The notes under the pieces were generated by a model. That model was given only the letters and a program-made list of their open reading frames with translations, did not search any database and was not told where the DNA came from. This document shows positions 14,677 to 21,999 of a DNA stretch of 38,129 nucleotides, one piece after another. Numbering within the stretch: the stretch's first letter is position 1; every line of letters starts with the position of its first letter. Origin of the DNA: Microcaldota archaeon (GTDB taxonomy: Archaea > Micrarchaeota > Micrarchaeia > Micrarchaeales > CABMGC01); assembly GCA_021827925.1 (NCBI GenBank), contig JAKATZ010000031.1, forward strand, positions 1-38,129, in the 5' to 3' direction. The translations under genes and the position numbers were made by a program.

Positions 14677-15357
14677 ATGGCAAACAAGGGAAACAATAGG
14701 CATGTCAAGAGGCTCGCTTCGGGCAATTACCTGAAGCTGCACAGGAAAGCCTCTGCGTATGTGGCAAAGCCTTCCTCTGGCAGGCACAGCGGAAGCTCAA
14801 GCATATCCTTATCCACAGTACTGATAGAAAAACTGGCACTTGCGGAGAATGCCCGTGAGGCCAGATACGCGATAAAGAACGGACTTGTAACGGTCAACGG
14901 GAAGGTAGTAAGCGAGGAAAGATATCCTGTTGGGTTCAGCGATGTAATAAGTGTTCCAGAAGGGGGGGACTCGTATCTTGTCGGAGTAGGAAAGAGGGGG
15001 GCATTCAGTATAGAGAAGCTGGAGAAGGGCATGGAAGTGCCTTTCAAGGTAATCGGAAAGTACCTGGCAAGGGGCGGAAAGCAGATGATACGCCTGCACA
15101 ACGGCAGGATACTTGCGCACTCCGGTGACGCGAAGGTCAACGATTCTATACTACTTGATGCTGGCAAGACCGGGAAGGTGATACGCATGGAAGAGGGTGC
15201 GAAGTGCTATGTGTTAAACGGCGCCCATGCTTCTGAGAGCGGCACCATAAAGGGAATTAAGCCAGGCAGCGCGCTTAGATCTCCAATAGTGGAGATTGAA
15301 GGCAGCTCGGGCTCCTTCGAAACATCGATGGAAAACATAATAGCGGTGAGCAAATGA
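14677..15357 (+). CDS. rps4e: 30S ribosomal protein eS4
   Basis: This archaeal/eukaryotic S4e has an N-terminal basic segment (HVKRLASGNYLKLHRK), an S4-like RNA-binding domain (REARYAIKNGLVTVNGKVVS), a central domain and a C-terminal KOW-like part (DAGKTGKVIRMEEGAKCYVL then GTIKGIKPGS). Length is 226 residues, typical. ATG 14677 gives MANKGNNRHVKRL, which matches the family N-terminus; GTG 14668 is in frame but would add only three residues. The stop overlaps the L5 start (ATGA). Confidence 0.94.
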   Translation: MANKGNNRHVKRLASGNYLKLHRKASAYVAKPSSGRHSGSSSISLSTVLIEKLALAENAREARYAIKNGLVTVNGKVVSEERYPVGFSDVISVPEGGDSYLVGVGKRGAFSIEKLEKGMEVPFKVIGKYLARGGKQMIRLHNGRILAHSGDAKVNDSILLDAGKTGKVIRMEEGAKCYVLNGAHASESGTIKGIKPGSALRSPIVEIEGSSGSFETSMENIIAVSK

Positions 15358-15872
15358 GCGATAAGAACCCCATGCAATCAATTCATCTCGACAAAGTGGT
15401 GGTAAACATAGGGGTGGGGCAGAACGAGAACCTGTACGATAATGCGAAGGCGCTCATAAAGAAGCTCACAAATCATGAGGCAAGACAGGCAACCTCGAAG
15501 AAGCGGGACCCTGAACTTAAGCTGAGAAAGGGACAGGTCATCGGCGCCGTCGCCACGCTGAGGAAGGAGGACGCGGAGCTCATGCTCAAAAGATCGCTTG
15601 AGGCTAACGGAAACGTTCTGTCGAAGAATGCGATAGCAAACAACTCCGTAAATCTCGGAGTCAAGGAATACATCTATTTCACAGGGGTCAAGTATGACCC
15701 TAAGATAGGCATACTGGGGCTTAATGTAAATGCTTCCTTCGCAAGGAAGGGCAAGCGCGTAGAGCTCAGGAAAAGGAAGTCGTCAAAGGTAGGGCGCAGG
15801 CACCGTGAGATACGCAGGGAAGAGATAGAAGGGTATCTGGAGAGCAGGTTCAAGGTAAGGCCTGCAGAGTAA
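15354..15872 (+). CDS. rpl5: 50S ribosomal protein uL5
   Basis: This protein binds 5S rRNA in the central protuberance and touches P-site tRNA. Motifs: [20 protein letters not shown], then [20 protein letters not shown], the extended [19 protein letters not shown], and a basic C-terminus ([19 protein letters not shown]). Length is 172 residues, archaeal size. ATG 15354 overlaps the eS4 stop by four bases (ATGA), which implies coupled translation. Confidence 0.95.
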   Translation: MSDKNPMQSIHLDKVVVNIGVGQNENLYDNAKALIKKLTNHEARQATSKKRDPELKLRKGQVIGAVATLRKEDAELMLKRSLEANGNVLSKNAIANNSVNLGVKEYIYFTGVKYDPKIGILGLNVNASFARKGKRVELRKRKSSKVGRRHREIRREEIEGYLESRFKVRPAE

Positions 15873-15883
15873 AGGTATGTTTC

Positions 15884-16042
15884 ATGAAATTGGGCATAGA
15901 AGAGAAGAAGAAAGGAAGAGGCAGCAGGAAATGCCGCGTGTGCGGGACCTCGAGAGGGCTCATAAGGAGCTACGAGCTCAATGTTTGCAGACGCTGCTTC
16001 CGTGAGGTAGCGAGGGATGTAGGTTTCGAGAAGTATTCGTGA
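15884..16042 (+). CDS. rps14: 30S ribosomal protein uS14 (zinc type)
   Basis: This 52-residue S14 of the zinc-binding archaeal type is the smallest gene in the cluster. Its four cysteines form a zinc ribbon, CRVCGTSRG with [11 protein letters not shown], followed by the conserved end RDVGFEKYS. The N-terminus [16 protein letters not shown] is basic. The ATG is 11 bases after the L5 stop and the TGA is 4 bases before S8. Its position between L5 and S8 is the standard order in this cluster. Confidence 0.95.
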   Translation: MKLGIEEKKKGRGSRKCRVCGTSRGLIRSYELNVCRRCFREVARDVGFEKYS

Positions 16043-16046
16043 TAAA

Positions 16047-16430
16047 ATGGTTGACGTTCTTGCAGATGCGCTTAACAAGATAAAGGTGTGCGAAGCCAGG
16101 GGTAAGTATGAGTGCGACGTTGCATCAACTAAGCTCATAGCCTCGGTGCTTGACACAATGAAGAAGAACAGCTACGTTTCAGACTTCGCCGAGTTCAATG
16201 ATGGCAAGTTCAAAAAGATACGCGTAACGCTATCCAAGAAGATAAACGACATAGGGGTCATAAAGCCTAGGTACGCTGTAGGGATTGCCGACTACCAGCT
16301 GTACGAGACGAGGTACATACCAAGCAAGGACTTCGGGATACTGGTAGTCTCCACATCGAAGGGAATCATGACAAACAGGGAAGCAAAGCAGGAGCGCCTC
16401 GGAGGCAGGCTGATAGCTTACATATACTGA
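16047..16430 (+). CDS. rps8: 30S ribosomal protein uS8
   Basis: This S8 binds the central domain of 16S rRNA. Conserved parts: DVLADALNKIKVCEARGKYE at the N-terminus, KLIASVLDTMKKNSYVSDFA, and the C-terminal block DFGILVVSTSKGIMTNREA ending GGRLIAYIY. Length is 127 residues, slightly shorter than the archaeal average of about 130. It starts 4 bases after S14, and its TGA overlaps the L6 ATG by one base. Confidence 0.95.
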   Translation: MVDVLADALNKIKVCEARGKYECDVASTKLIASVLDTMKKNSYVSDFAEFNDGKFKKIRVTLSKKINDIGVIKPRYAVGIADYQLYETRYIPSKDFGILVVSTSKGIMTNREAKQERLGGRLIAYIY

Positions 16431-16963
16431 TGATGTTCATGCAGGAATTGGATCTTCCAAACGGAGTTGAGATAAAGGTCGAAGAAGGCAGTGTCACTGT
16501 CAAGGGTAGGATGGGCTCCGCAGAGAAAAAAATAAACAGCAGGCTCGTACTGCTTGAGGTAAGCCCCGGGAAACTGACGATAAAGGAGAGCGATAATAAA
16601 AAGCTGGCGAGAAAGTCCTCTCTTGCGGTGCAGTCCCTCTCATCAGAGCTTAAGTCTACGATACATGGAGTCACCGATGGCATCGAGCGCAGGATGTCCA
16701 TAGTGTACGCGCACTTCCCAATGACTATAGAGGTGAAGGGCGATACTGTGTACATAAAGAACATATTCGGCGAGAGAGTCCCGAGGGTCACGAAGATAGC
16801 CGGAAACACGAAAGTGGAAGTAAAAGGCCAGGAACTGCGCGTAAAGGGCGTAGACCAGTATGATGTGGGGCAGACGATGGCAAACATAAAGAAGGCATGC
16901 TTCGCGAGAGGCTACGACACCCGTGTATTCCAGGACGGCATATATCACGTCAAGGAGGATTAG
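16430..16963 (+). CDS. rpl6: 50S ribosomal protein uL6
   Basis: This L6 lies near the factor-binding region of the large subunit. It has two related beta/alpha domains, seen as LPNGVEIKVEEGSVTVKGRM (first) and FPMTIEVKGDTVYIKNIFGE (second). The archaeal C-terminus includes VDQYDVGQTMANIKKACFAR and FQDGIYHVKED. Length is 177 residues. ATGs at 16430, 16433 and 16439 are all possible; 16430 overlaps the S8 stop by one base (TGATG), and 16439 would give MQELDLP, closest to relatives. Confidence 0.94.
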   Translation: MMFMQELDLPNGVEIKVEEGSVTVKGRMGSAEKKINSRLVLLEVSPGKLTIKESDNKKLARKSSLAVQSLSSELKSTIHGVTDGIERRMSIVYAHFPMTIEVKGDTVYIKNIFGERVPRVTKIAGNTKVEVKGQELRVKGVDQYDVGQTMANIKKACFARGYDTRVFQDGIYHVKED

Positions 16964-16964
16964 A

Positions 16965-17321
16965 ATGAAGAAAAGAGAGCACCCTAAATTCCTGGTTCCC
17001 AATTATGGCGCAAAGAAGAGGAAGAGAGTCGGCGAGAGATGGCGCAAGCAGCAAGGCATAGACAACAAGAAGAGGCTGGGCAGGAGCGGCTATGGGGCAT
17101 CACCTAACATAGGGTACGGAAATCCTGCTGAGCTGAAGCATCTGCGTCATGATGGAACAAGGGAGGTACTGGTAAGGAATGAGGCAGAGCTTCTTGGCAC
17201 GCTGTCCGCGAAGAACGTTTCGATAAGGCTCTCGCACAGTCTATCCTCAAGGAAGAAGCTCTCATTGCAGAAGCTCGCCGAGGAACGCGGCATTAAGGTA
17301 GTTAACAGGGTGAAGGTATGA
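16965..17321 (+). CDS. rpl32e: 50S ribosomal protein eL32
   Basis: This archaeal/eukaryotic L32e has the characteristic block HPKFLVPNYGAKKRKRVGER, then WRKQQGIDNKKRLGRSG, then PNIGYGNPAELKHLRHDG and EVLVRNEAELLG. Length is 118 residues. ATG 16965 follows the L6 stop by one base; the longer open frame upstream runs inside L6 and is not used. Its stop overlaps the L19e start by four bases. Confidence 0.94.
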   Translation: MKKREHPKFLVPNYGAKKRKRVGERWRKQQGIDNKKRLGRSGYGASPNIGYGNPAELKHLRHDGTREVLVRNEAELLGTLSAKNVSIRLSHSLSSRKKLSLQKLAEERGIKVVNRVKV

Positions 17322-17812
17322 CGATAAAATTCGCAAGGCGCGCTGCATCAGAGATGCTAGGCAGAGGGGAGAGTTCCATACGCGTAAATCCTGCCTCTTT
17401 GGACGATGTTAAGAAGGCAATGACGCGGGAAGACGTGAGACGCCTGATACAGAGCGGCGGCATCCTGGCCCTCAAGGAGAAACGGAACATAAGCATGAAC
17501 TCGAAGATACTCAAAGAGAGAAGGAGCAAAGGAAGGAGAAGGGGCCAGGGAAAGCGCAGGGGCACCGACAGGGCAAGACAGGGAAGCAGATGGGCAAAGA
17601 AGGCAAGATCGCAGAGAAGACTTCTGAAGAAGCTCAGGTCATCCGGAAAGATAGAAGGGTCACGTTTCAAGAAGTACTACCGCCTGGTAAAGGGCGGCGC
17701 GTTTGCGGACAAGGCCTCGCTGATGCTTCACATGAACGAGGACGGAGTGAAGGTAAGCGCAGAGGAGCTCAAGGCCATCAGCGAAGAGATAAGCAAAGAA
17801 TACAAGAGATGA
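17318..17812 (+). CDS. rpl19e: 50S ribosomal protein eL19
   Basis: This archaeal/eukaryotic L19e is a long basic helical protein. It has KFARRAASEMLGRGESSIRV, REDVRRLIQSGGILALKEK, the strongly basic SKGRRRGQGKRRGTDRARQG, then RRLLKKLRSSGKIEGSRFKK and YYRLVKGGAFADKASLMLHM. Length is 164 residues, a little longer than most archaeal copies because of the acidic C-terminal helix. It overlaps the eL32 stop by four bases. Confidence 0.95.
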   Translation: MTIKFARRAASEMLGRGESSIRVNPASLDDVKKAMTREDVRRLIQSGGILALKEKRNISMNSKILKERRSKGRRRGQGKRRGTDRARQGSRWAKKARSQRRLLKKLRSSGKIEGSRFKKYYRLVKGGAFADKASLMLHMNEDGVKVSAEELKAISEEISKEYKR

Positions 17813-17821
17813 GTGTTTAAA

Positions 17822-18397
17822 ATGGCAAAGGTAAAAAATCTTGATTTCAAAAGGCGCAGGAAATCCCTCACAAACTACAAGAAGAGGCTGGCCTATGTAA
17901 AGAGCGGTCTTGACCGCGTAGTGATAAGAAGGAGTAACCGCGGCCTTCTGGGCCAGATAGTGCGTTACTCTGAGAAGGGGGACACCATCCTTGCCATGGC
18001 AGTTTCAAACGAGCTGAAGGCATACGGCTGGCTCCCGCGCGGCAACAGGGCTACTGCATATCTGACCGGAATGCTTCTTGCAAGAAAGGCTTCAAAGAAA
18101 GGGATAGGCAGCGATGAGCTTGTGCTCGACATAGGCCTGAGCCGACCCACAAAGAACTCTGCTCCGTTCGTTTTTGCGAAAGGCTGTGTTGATGGCGGGA
18201 TGAAGCTGAAAGCGCAGCTTGAGATACAGGAATCGGTGTACAATTGCAAAGCCTCAGCCGTTTATGCAAGCAAGCTAAAGGGCGAGAGTGAAGAGAATTA
18301 CAGCCGCCAGTACTCCGATTACCTGAAGGCAAAGGCGGATCCTTCCTCGCTCGACAAACTTTTCGAGCAGGCCAAGGAGAAAATAAGCAAAGCGTGA
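17822..18397 (+). CDS. rpl18: 50S ribosomal protein uL18
   Basis: This L18 binds 5S rRNA with L5. Landmarks: FKRRRKSLTNYKKRLAYVKS at the N-terminus, RVVIRRSNRGLLGQIVRYSE, the AYLTGMLLARKASKKGI helix, LVLDIGLSRPTKNSAPFVFA, and LKAQLEIQESV, here lacking the usual 'GGLDIPHS' form. Length is 191 residues, archaeal size. ATG 17822 is preferred; a GTG at 17813 directly follows the L19e stop and would add three residues. Confidence 0.94.
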   Translation: MAKVKNLDFKRRRKSLTNYKKRLAYVKSGLDRVVIRRSNRGLLGQIVRYSEKGDTILAMAVSNELKAYGWLPRGNRATAYLTGMLLARKASKKGIGSDELVLDIGLSRPTKNSAPFVFAKGCVDGGMKLKAQLEIQESVYNCKASAVYASKLKGESEENYSRQYSDYLKAKADPSSLDKLFEQAKEKISKA

Positions 18398-18401
18398 TGT
18401 A

Positions 18402-19040
18402 TTGGAAGACGAGATTAATACTGCCGCATGGGAACCGAGGACAAAGATAGGCGCCATGGTAAAGAGCGGCGAGATAAAGAGCATAGAAGAGATATTTGCG
18501 AAAGGCAAATCGATAAAGGAAGTTGAGATAATCGACGCCCTGCTCCCCAACCTCGAGGATAAGGTACTTGAGATAATCTCCGTGCAGAGGATGACTAAGA
18601 ACAACAGGAAGCAGAAATTCAGGGTCACTGCTGTCGTAGGTGACAGGAACGGGCATGTAGGTCTGGGCTTCGGCAAGGACGTTGAGGTAAGGCCGGCAAT
18701 AGCGACAGCAATACGTGATGCCAAGAAGAACATGATCTCAGTAGTGCTAGGATGCGGCTCATGGGAATGCAGCTGCGGCACGAGGCATACCATACCTCTG
18801 ATAGAGAAATCCAAGTCCGGAAGCACAGAAGTGATACTTAAGCCGGCGCCGCGGGGCGTCGGAGTCGTCGCAGGAGCCACCATAAAATCGGTTCTCGAGC
18901 TCGCCGGAGTGCACGACATATGGACATTCGCAAGGGGAAGGACAAGGGACGTTTACAACGCCTCAAGCGCTACCTACAAGGCACTTAAGAAACTTTCCGA
19001 GATAAAGAACGCTGAGATTCTAGCCGAGGCAAAGGCATAA
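18402..19040 (+). CDS. rps5: 30S ribosomal protein uS5
   Basis: This S5 takes part in decoding accuracy and mRNA entry. It has WEPRTKIGAMVKSGEIKSIE (archaeal N-terminus), the double-stranded-RNA-binding part FRVTAVVGDRNGHVGLGFGK, CGSWECSCGTRHTIPL with cysteines typical of archaea, and VILKPAPRGVGVVAGATIKS. Length is 212 residues. The start is TTG 18402, 4 bases after the L18 stop; no ATG or GTG is available before the conserved part. It is the last gene of the cluster: L30 and L15 do not follow, and a convergent gene ends 8 bases further on. Confidence 0.95.
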   Translation: MEDEINTAAWEPRTKIGAMVKSGEIKSIEEIFAKGKSIKEVEIIDALLPNLEDKVLEIISVQRMTKNNRKQKFRVTAVVGDRNGHVGLGFGKDVEVRPAIATAIRDAKKNMISVVLGCGSWECSCGTRHTIPLIEKSKSGSTEVILKPAPRGVGVVAGATIKSVLELAGVHDIWTFARGRTRDVYNASSATYKALKKLSEIKNAEILAEAKA

Positions 19041-19048
19041 AAAGAGTT

Positions 19049-19765
19049 TTAAGCAGACCATGCCTGCTCCAGTGGAGAATCCCGTTCCCTAAGTTTCTGC
19101 ATGTAACTTCCGTAGCTGCACATCTTATTCACAGGACATTCACTGCAGCAAGGCTCCTTCCTGCAGTGCCGCTTGGCAAGCTCAACCAGCTGCGCATGAA
19201 AATCCTTGTACAGATCCACATCCTTCCGTATTTCCTGTTCTACAAGAAAGCGCAGATCGTCGTATTCTGCATTATACGGGATTCCCCACATCCTGTTCAG
19301 TATTCTCCTCGTATACGCATCTATCACGAAGATCGGTTTTCCAGCTGCGTATAATATTATCGAGTCTGCAGTCTCCTTTCCTATCCCGTTGAGCCCAAGC
19401 AGCTCCTTCCTCAGTTCCTGCGTGCCTTTCTTAAAGAATCCGTCCACTCCTCCATAACCCTGCATTGCGTATCTTGCGAAATCCATGAGCCTGGCTGCCT
19501 TCTGCCTGTAGAAACCACTGGGCCTGATAAGTCTCTCCAGTTTTCCGGCATTGATAACAGCTATGCTCTCTAGGTCTAGTAATTTCTCATACTTAAGGTT
19601 ACATATCGCCTTCTCAACGTTTTTCCAATTGGTGTTCTGCGTGAGTATGGCCCCTATTATTATCTCGTCTTTAGTCTCTCCTGGCCACCAGTTCAGGAAG
19701 CCAAACCTTCTCCTCAGTGTTTTGTACAATGCTTCAAAGCCTATGTTCCTCTCCGCCTTTGCCAT
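19049..19765 (-). CDS. Endonuclease III-like DNA glycosylase (HhH-GPD, 4Fe-4S)
   Basis: This base-excision-repair glycosylase of the EndoIII/MutY superfamily is closest in pattern to COG2231. The core has WWPGETKDEIIIGAILTQNT (about residues 22-41). The helix-hairpin-helix is LNGIGKETADSIILYAAG, with the catalytic Asp in FVIDAYTRRI. A [4Fe-4S] loop with cysteines in HCRKEPCCSECPVNKMC lies near the C-terminus. ATG 19765 (MAKAERNIG) is chosen because the TATA box at 19790-19799 predicts a start at about 19769; the longer frame to 19852 runs through that promoter. Length is 238 residues. Substrate bases cannot be told from sequence. Confidence 0.88.
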   Translation of the reverse strand: MAKAERNIGFEALYKTLRRRFGFLNWWPGETKDEIIIGAILTQNTNWKNVEKAICNLKYEKLLDLESIAVINAGKLERLIRPSGFYRQKAARLMDFARYAMQGYGGVDGFFKKGTQELRKELLGLNGIGKETADSIILYAAGKPIFVIDAYTRRILNRMWGIPYNAEYDDLRFLVEQEIRKDVDLYKDFHAQLVELAKRHCRKEPCCSECPVNKMCSYGSYMQKLRERDSPLEQAWSA

Positions 19766-19789
19766 GGTTGATATATCTCGCCCAAAATG

Positions 19790-19799
19790 CATATATATC
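19790..19799. promoter_or_regulatory. Bidirectional TATA element gcatatatat
   Basis: catatatat works on both strands. On minus it predicts the glycosylase start at about 19769 (ATG 19765). On plus it predicts about 19821, ten bases before ATG 19832 of the winged-helix gene. Confidence 0.55.
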
Positions 19800-19831
19800 T
19801 GACAAAGAAGATAATCATAACAAAAGGTCAG

Positions 19832-20169
19832 ATGGCGATGCCGGTCCAACACAAAAGGGAAGGGCAGGTGCGGTCCTCAGCCGCAGATGCACCTCCGATG
19901 AGAGTATTGCAAGGCTCATACGCGGTTCGATAACTGAGAATCAGCGCCTAATCCTGTTCGAGATAAGAAACAGTCCCTGCTTGATAACGCCTCTTCTTGT
20001 GCGCATCTCTTCACGTTTCGGGATACCATTATCCACACTGAAAAGCAGTGCAAGGGCCCTCCAAGAGGCAGGCCTTGTAGAATCCGGAAACTTCAGCACA
20101 GCCAGGCTCACTGGGGCAGGAATGCTTGTGCTCTCCATTCTATCTGTTTACGGTGATTGCTATGGATAG
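19832..20169 (+). CDS. Winged-helix protein, start one base out of frame
   Basis: The recognisable part (about 19930-20169) is a winged helix-turn-helix: ITENQRLILFEIRNSPCLIT, then SSRFGIPLSTLKSSARALQE, then a wing AGLVESGNFSTARLTGAGM and a hydrophobic end. It is probably a transcription regulator. The frame has no ATG, GTG or TTG between the promoter (19790-19799) and the domain. The well-placed ATG 19832 is one frame off and its frame stops at 19933. One extra A in the AAAA run at 19853-19856 would join ATG 19832 to the domain without a stop. So this is either a frameshifted gene, a sequence error, a slippage site, or one using a non-standard start. It overlaps the next gene by 8 bases. Confidence 0.6.
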
Positions 20170-21052
20170 GCTAAGAAGCACAGAGTCTCTATCGCTGCAA
20201 TCCGCAGCGGCCGATGACCTGCGCAGAGCCCTGAGGCGTGATATTCCAATGCAATCGGTTTCCGATGCGATACTCCGGTTCTTAAAGAACCCGCCGCAAG
20301 AATATTTGGAACTTGATGCTGCCGAGGTACTGGGCAGGGGCAGAGAGATCTCCGCTATATGGGAATTCCTTACCTTGCGCGGCATGGCCATAAAGGGATC
20401 TGATAAGATAGCGAAGCCAAGCTCCGAAAGCGTCCTCTCGCTTCTGGTCTCGAGGCGCCTCTGTGGCAGCCGCCTCACCGTGTTCATACCCTGGGGTTAT
20501 AGGTATAAGGCAGCACGCCAGGAGATACTGGCTGACGATCCCGAGGCCGAGGTGCTTTCTGAGATAAGAGAGGTGGTCGCTTGCCTTGGCAAGAACGGAT
20601 ACTCCGTACGCCTTGTCATGATGCCCGCCGATTATTATGCGATAGGTATAAACGGCGCCAACCCCGACGCAGTGTATCGTTATTATGCATCCCTATCCAG
20701 GGCAGTCATCAGTGCCGGCCTCGCCGCAGAGATAATGCCATGGTCGGAGATCAAACAGCGTGCCATGGGCTCGGAATACCGAATAGTTCCCGCCGAGATG
20801 CCTGGGGGCATGGTCTCCCGTGCAGAGAAAAGGGCGGAAATTCTATCCACCGCCGGAGACGACAGAAACGCAAAGGAACGCGGAATAGCCTATCTGTCAG
20901 AACGGCGCCTTGAGGCGGATGTGGTAATATCAAAATACGGGGATCCTCTCAAGATAAGCCTTGCCGAGAAAGGCGATGATGTCTGCGACGGAAACCTAAA
21001 GCGCGTGTATGTTATCAGGAATACAAAGCCATGGATGGGGGCGATGCGTTGA
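20162..21052 (+). CDS. Unrecognised 296-residue soluble protein
   Basis: I cannot name a family. The protein is soluble with no membrane segment. The N-terminal helices (about 1-60) lead to LTVFIPWGYRYKAARQEILA, ADDPEAEVLSEIREVVACLG, YSVRLVMMPADYYAIGING and AVYRYYASLSRAVI, an alternating beta/alpha pattern. The C-terminus ends with DPLKISLAEKGDD and VYVIRNTKPWMG. The order (PWG near Lys/Arg, an acidic helix, an AD in a strand, a final PW) loosely recalls PvcA/Dit1-like isonitrile synthases, but I would not assign that. ATG 20162 overlaps the winged-helix gene by 8 bases, and the DUF6282 gene starts 10 bases after its stop, so the three form one unit. Confidence 0.75.
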   Translation: MDRLRSTESLSLQSAAADDLRRALRRDIPMQSVSDAILRFLKNPPQEYLELDAAEVLGRGREISAIWEFLTLRGMAIKGSDKIAKPSSESVLSLLVSRRLCGSRLTVFIPWGYRYKAARQEILADDPEAEVLSEIREVVACLGKNGYSVRLVMMPADYYAIGINGANPDAVYRYYASLSRAVISAGLAAEIMPWSEIKQRAMGSEYRIVPAEMPGGMVSRAEKRAEILSTAGDDRNAKERGIAYLSERRLEADVVISKYGDPLKISLAEKGDDVCDGNLKRVYVIRNTKPWMGAMR

Positions 21053-21062
21053 CGGTGCTGTG

Positions 21063-21926
21063 ATGGATGTACGCAAATTCATTGATCTGCACGTGCACAT
21101 AGGCCCAGAGCCGATTCCGCGAAAGTTTACCCTACAATCGCTTCTAGCAGAAGAATCGGGGAAGATTGCGGGATTCGCGCTAAAGAATCATTTCTATCCG
21201 ACGCCGCCTATCGTCAGAACAGTAGAGGTACCTGATTCCGTAGATGTGATCGGATCCATAGTACTTAACAACTATGTGGGCGGACTCAACCCCGAAGCGA
21301 TAAGAGCCGCTGCCTCGCTCTCAGAAAAACCAATTATCGTATGGTTCCCAACCATCAATGCGCGAAACTTCCTGATGAAGAGCGAGTACGAGGTACGCCC
21401 GGAATGGTCCGAAGGGAGGACAATCCCGCGCCTGTCAAAAGATGTGAAATGCGTAAATGTATGCACAGGCAAAAAGCTTTCCGGAGCCGCAAAAACGGTC
21501 CTGGCTGCGATAGCCGACAATGGCTGCACACTTGCAACAGGTCACCTTTCTTGCAGCGAAACCGAGCTTCTTGTCGAAGAGGCCATTGATCTGGGGATAG
21601 AGCGCATCATACTCACGCATCCCCTCTATCCTCTGATAGATATGCCCATAGATCTCCAACGCAGGCTTACAAAGGCGAAAGGAATATACGTGGAACATTC
21701 ATACTCGATGTACCTTATCGATGGAATAAGCATCGGGAAGATCGCAGAGAGCATTATCCGGGTTGGCCCCTCGAAGTGCATACTAACTTCTGACATGGGG
21801 CAGGTTGGCAATCCTTCACCTAGCGCCGCCATGGCCGATTTTTCACGACTGCTTCTTGGGGAGGGCATCAGCCGCTCCGCAATCAGGTTGATGGGGATCA
21901 CAAACCCGCGCTTCCTGTCCGTGTGA
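21063..21926 (+). CDS. DUF6282 amidohydrolase-like metal hydrolase
   Basis: This is a TIM-barrel protein of the amidohydrolase type (DUF6282 by recognised pattern). Metal and active-site candidates are FIDLHVHIGPEPIPRK at the N-terminus, FALKNHFYPTPP (Lys and His), ATGHLSCSETE, RIILTHPLYPLI, and ILTSDMGQVGNPSP (the final Asp). VGGLNPEAIRAA and PIIVWFPTINARNF are also typical. Length is 287 residues. ATG 21063 (MDVRKFIDLHVH) is preferred over an upstream in-frame ATG at 21009 that lies inside the previous gene. The substrate is unknown. It is the last gene of the three-gene unit. Confidence 0.82.
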   Translation: MDVRKFIDLHVHIGPEPIPRKFTLQSLLAEESGKIAGFALKNHFYPTPPIVRTVEVPDSVDVIGSIVLNNYVGGLNPEAIRAAASLSEKPIIVWFPTINARNFLMKSEYEVRPEWSEGRTIPRLSKDVKCVNVCTGKKLSGAAKTVLAAIADNGCTLATGHLSCSETELLVEEAIDLGIERIILTHPLYPLIDMPIDLQRRLTKAKGIYVEHSYSMYLIDGISIGKIAESIIRVGPSKCILTSDMGQVGNPSPSAAMADFSRLLLGEGISRSAIRLMGITNPRFLSV

Positions 21927-21999
21927 TCCTTGCAGTTCTGTTTTCTGATACGCGACAGCAAGAATTATAAGCAGTCTGTAGCAATATACTCAGGTTGAT

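Noticed and set aside
20162-21052. PvcA/Dit1-like isonitrile synthase
   Set aside because: Only a loose order of motifs matches; key family residues could not be identified, so no function is assigned.
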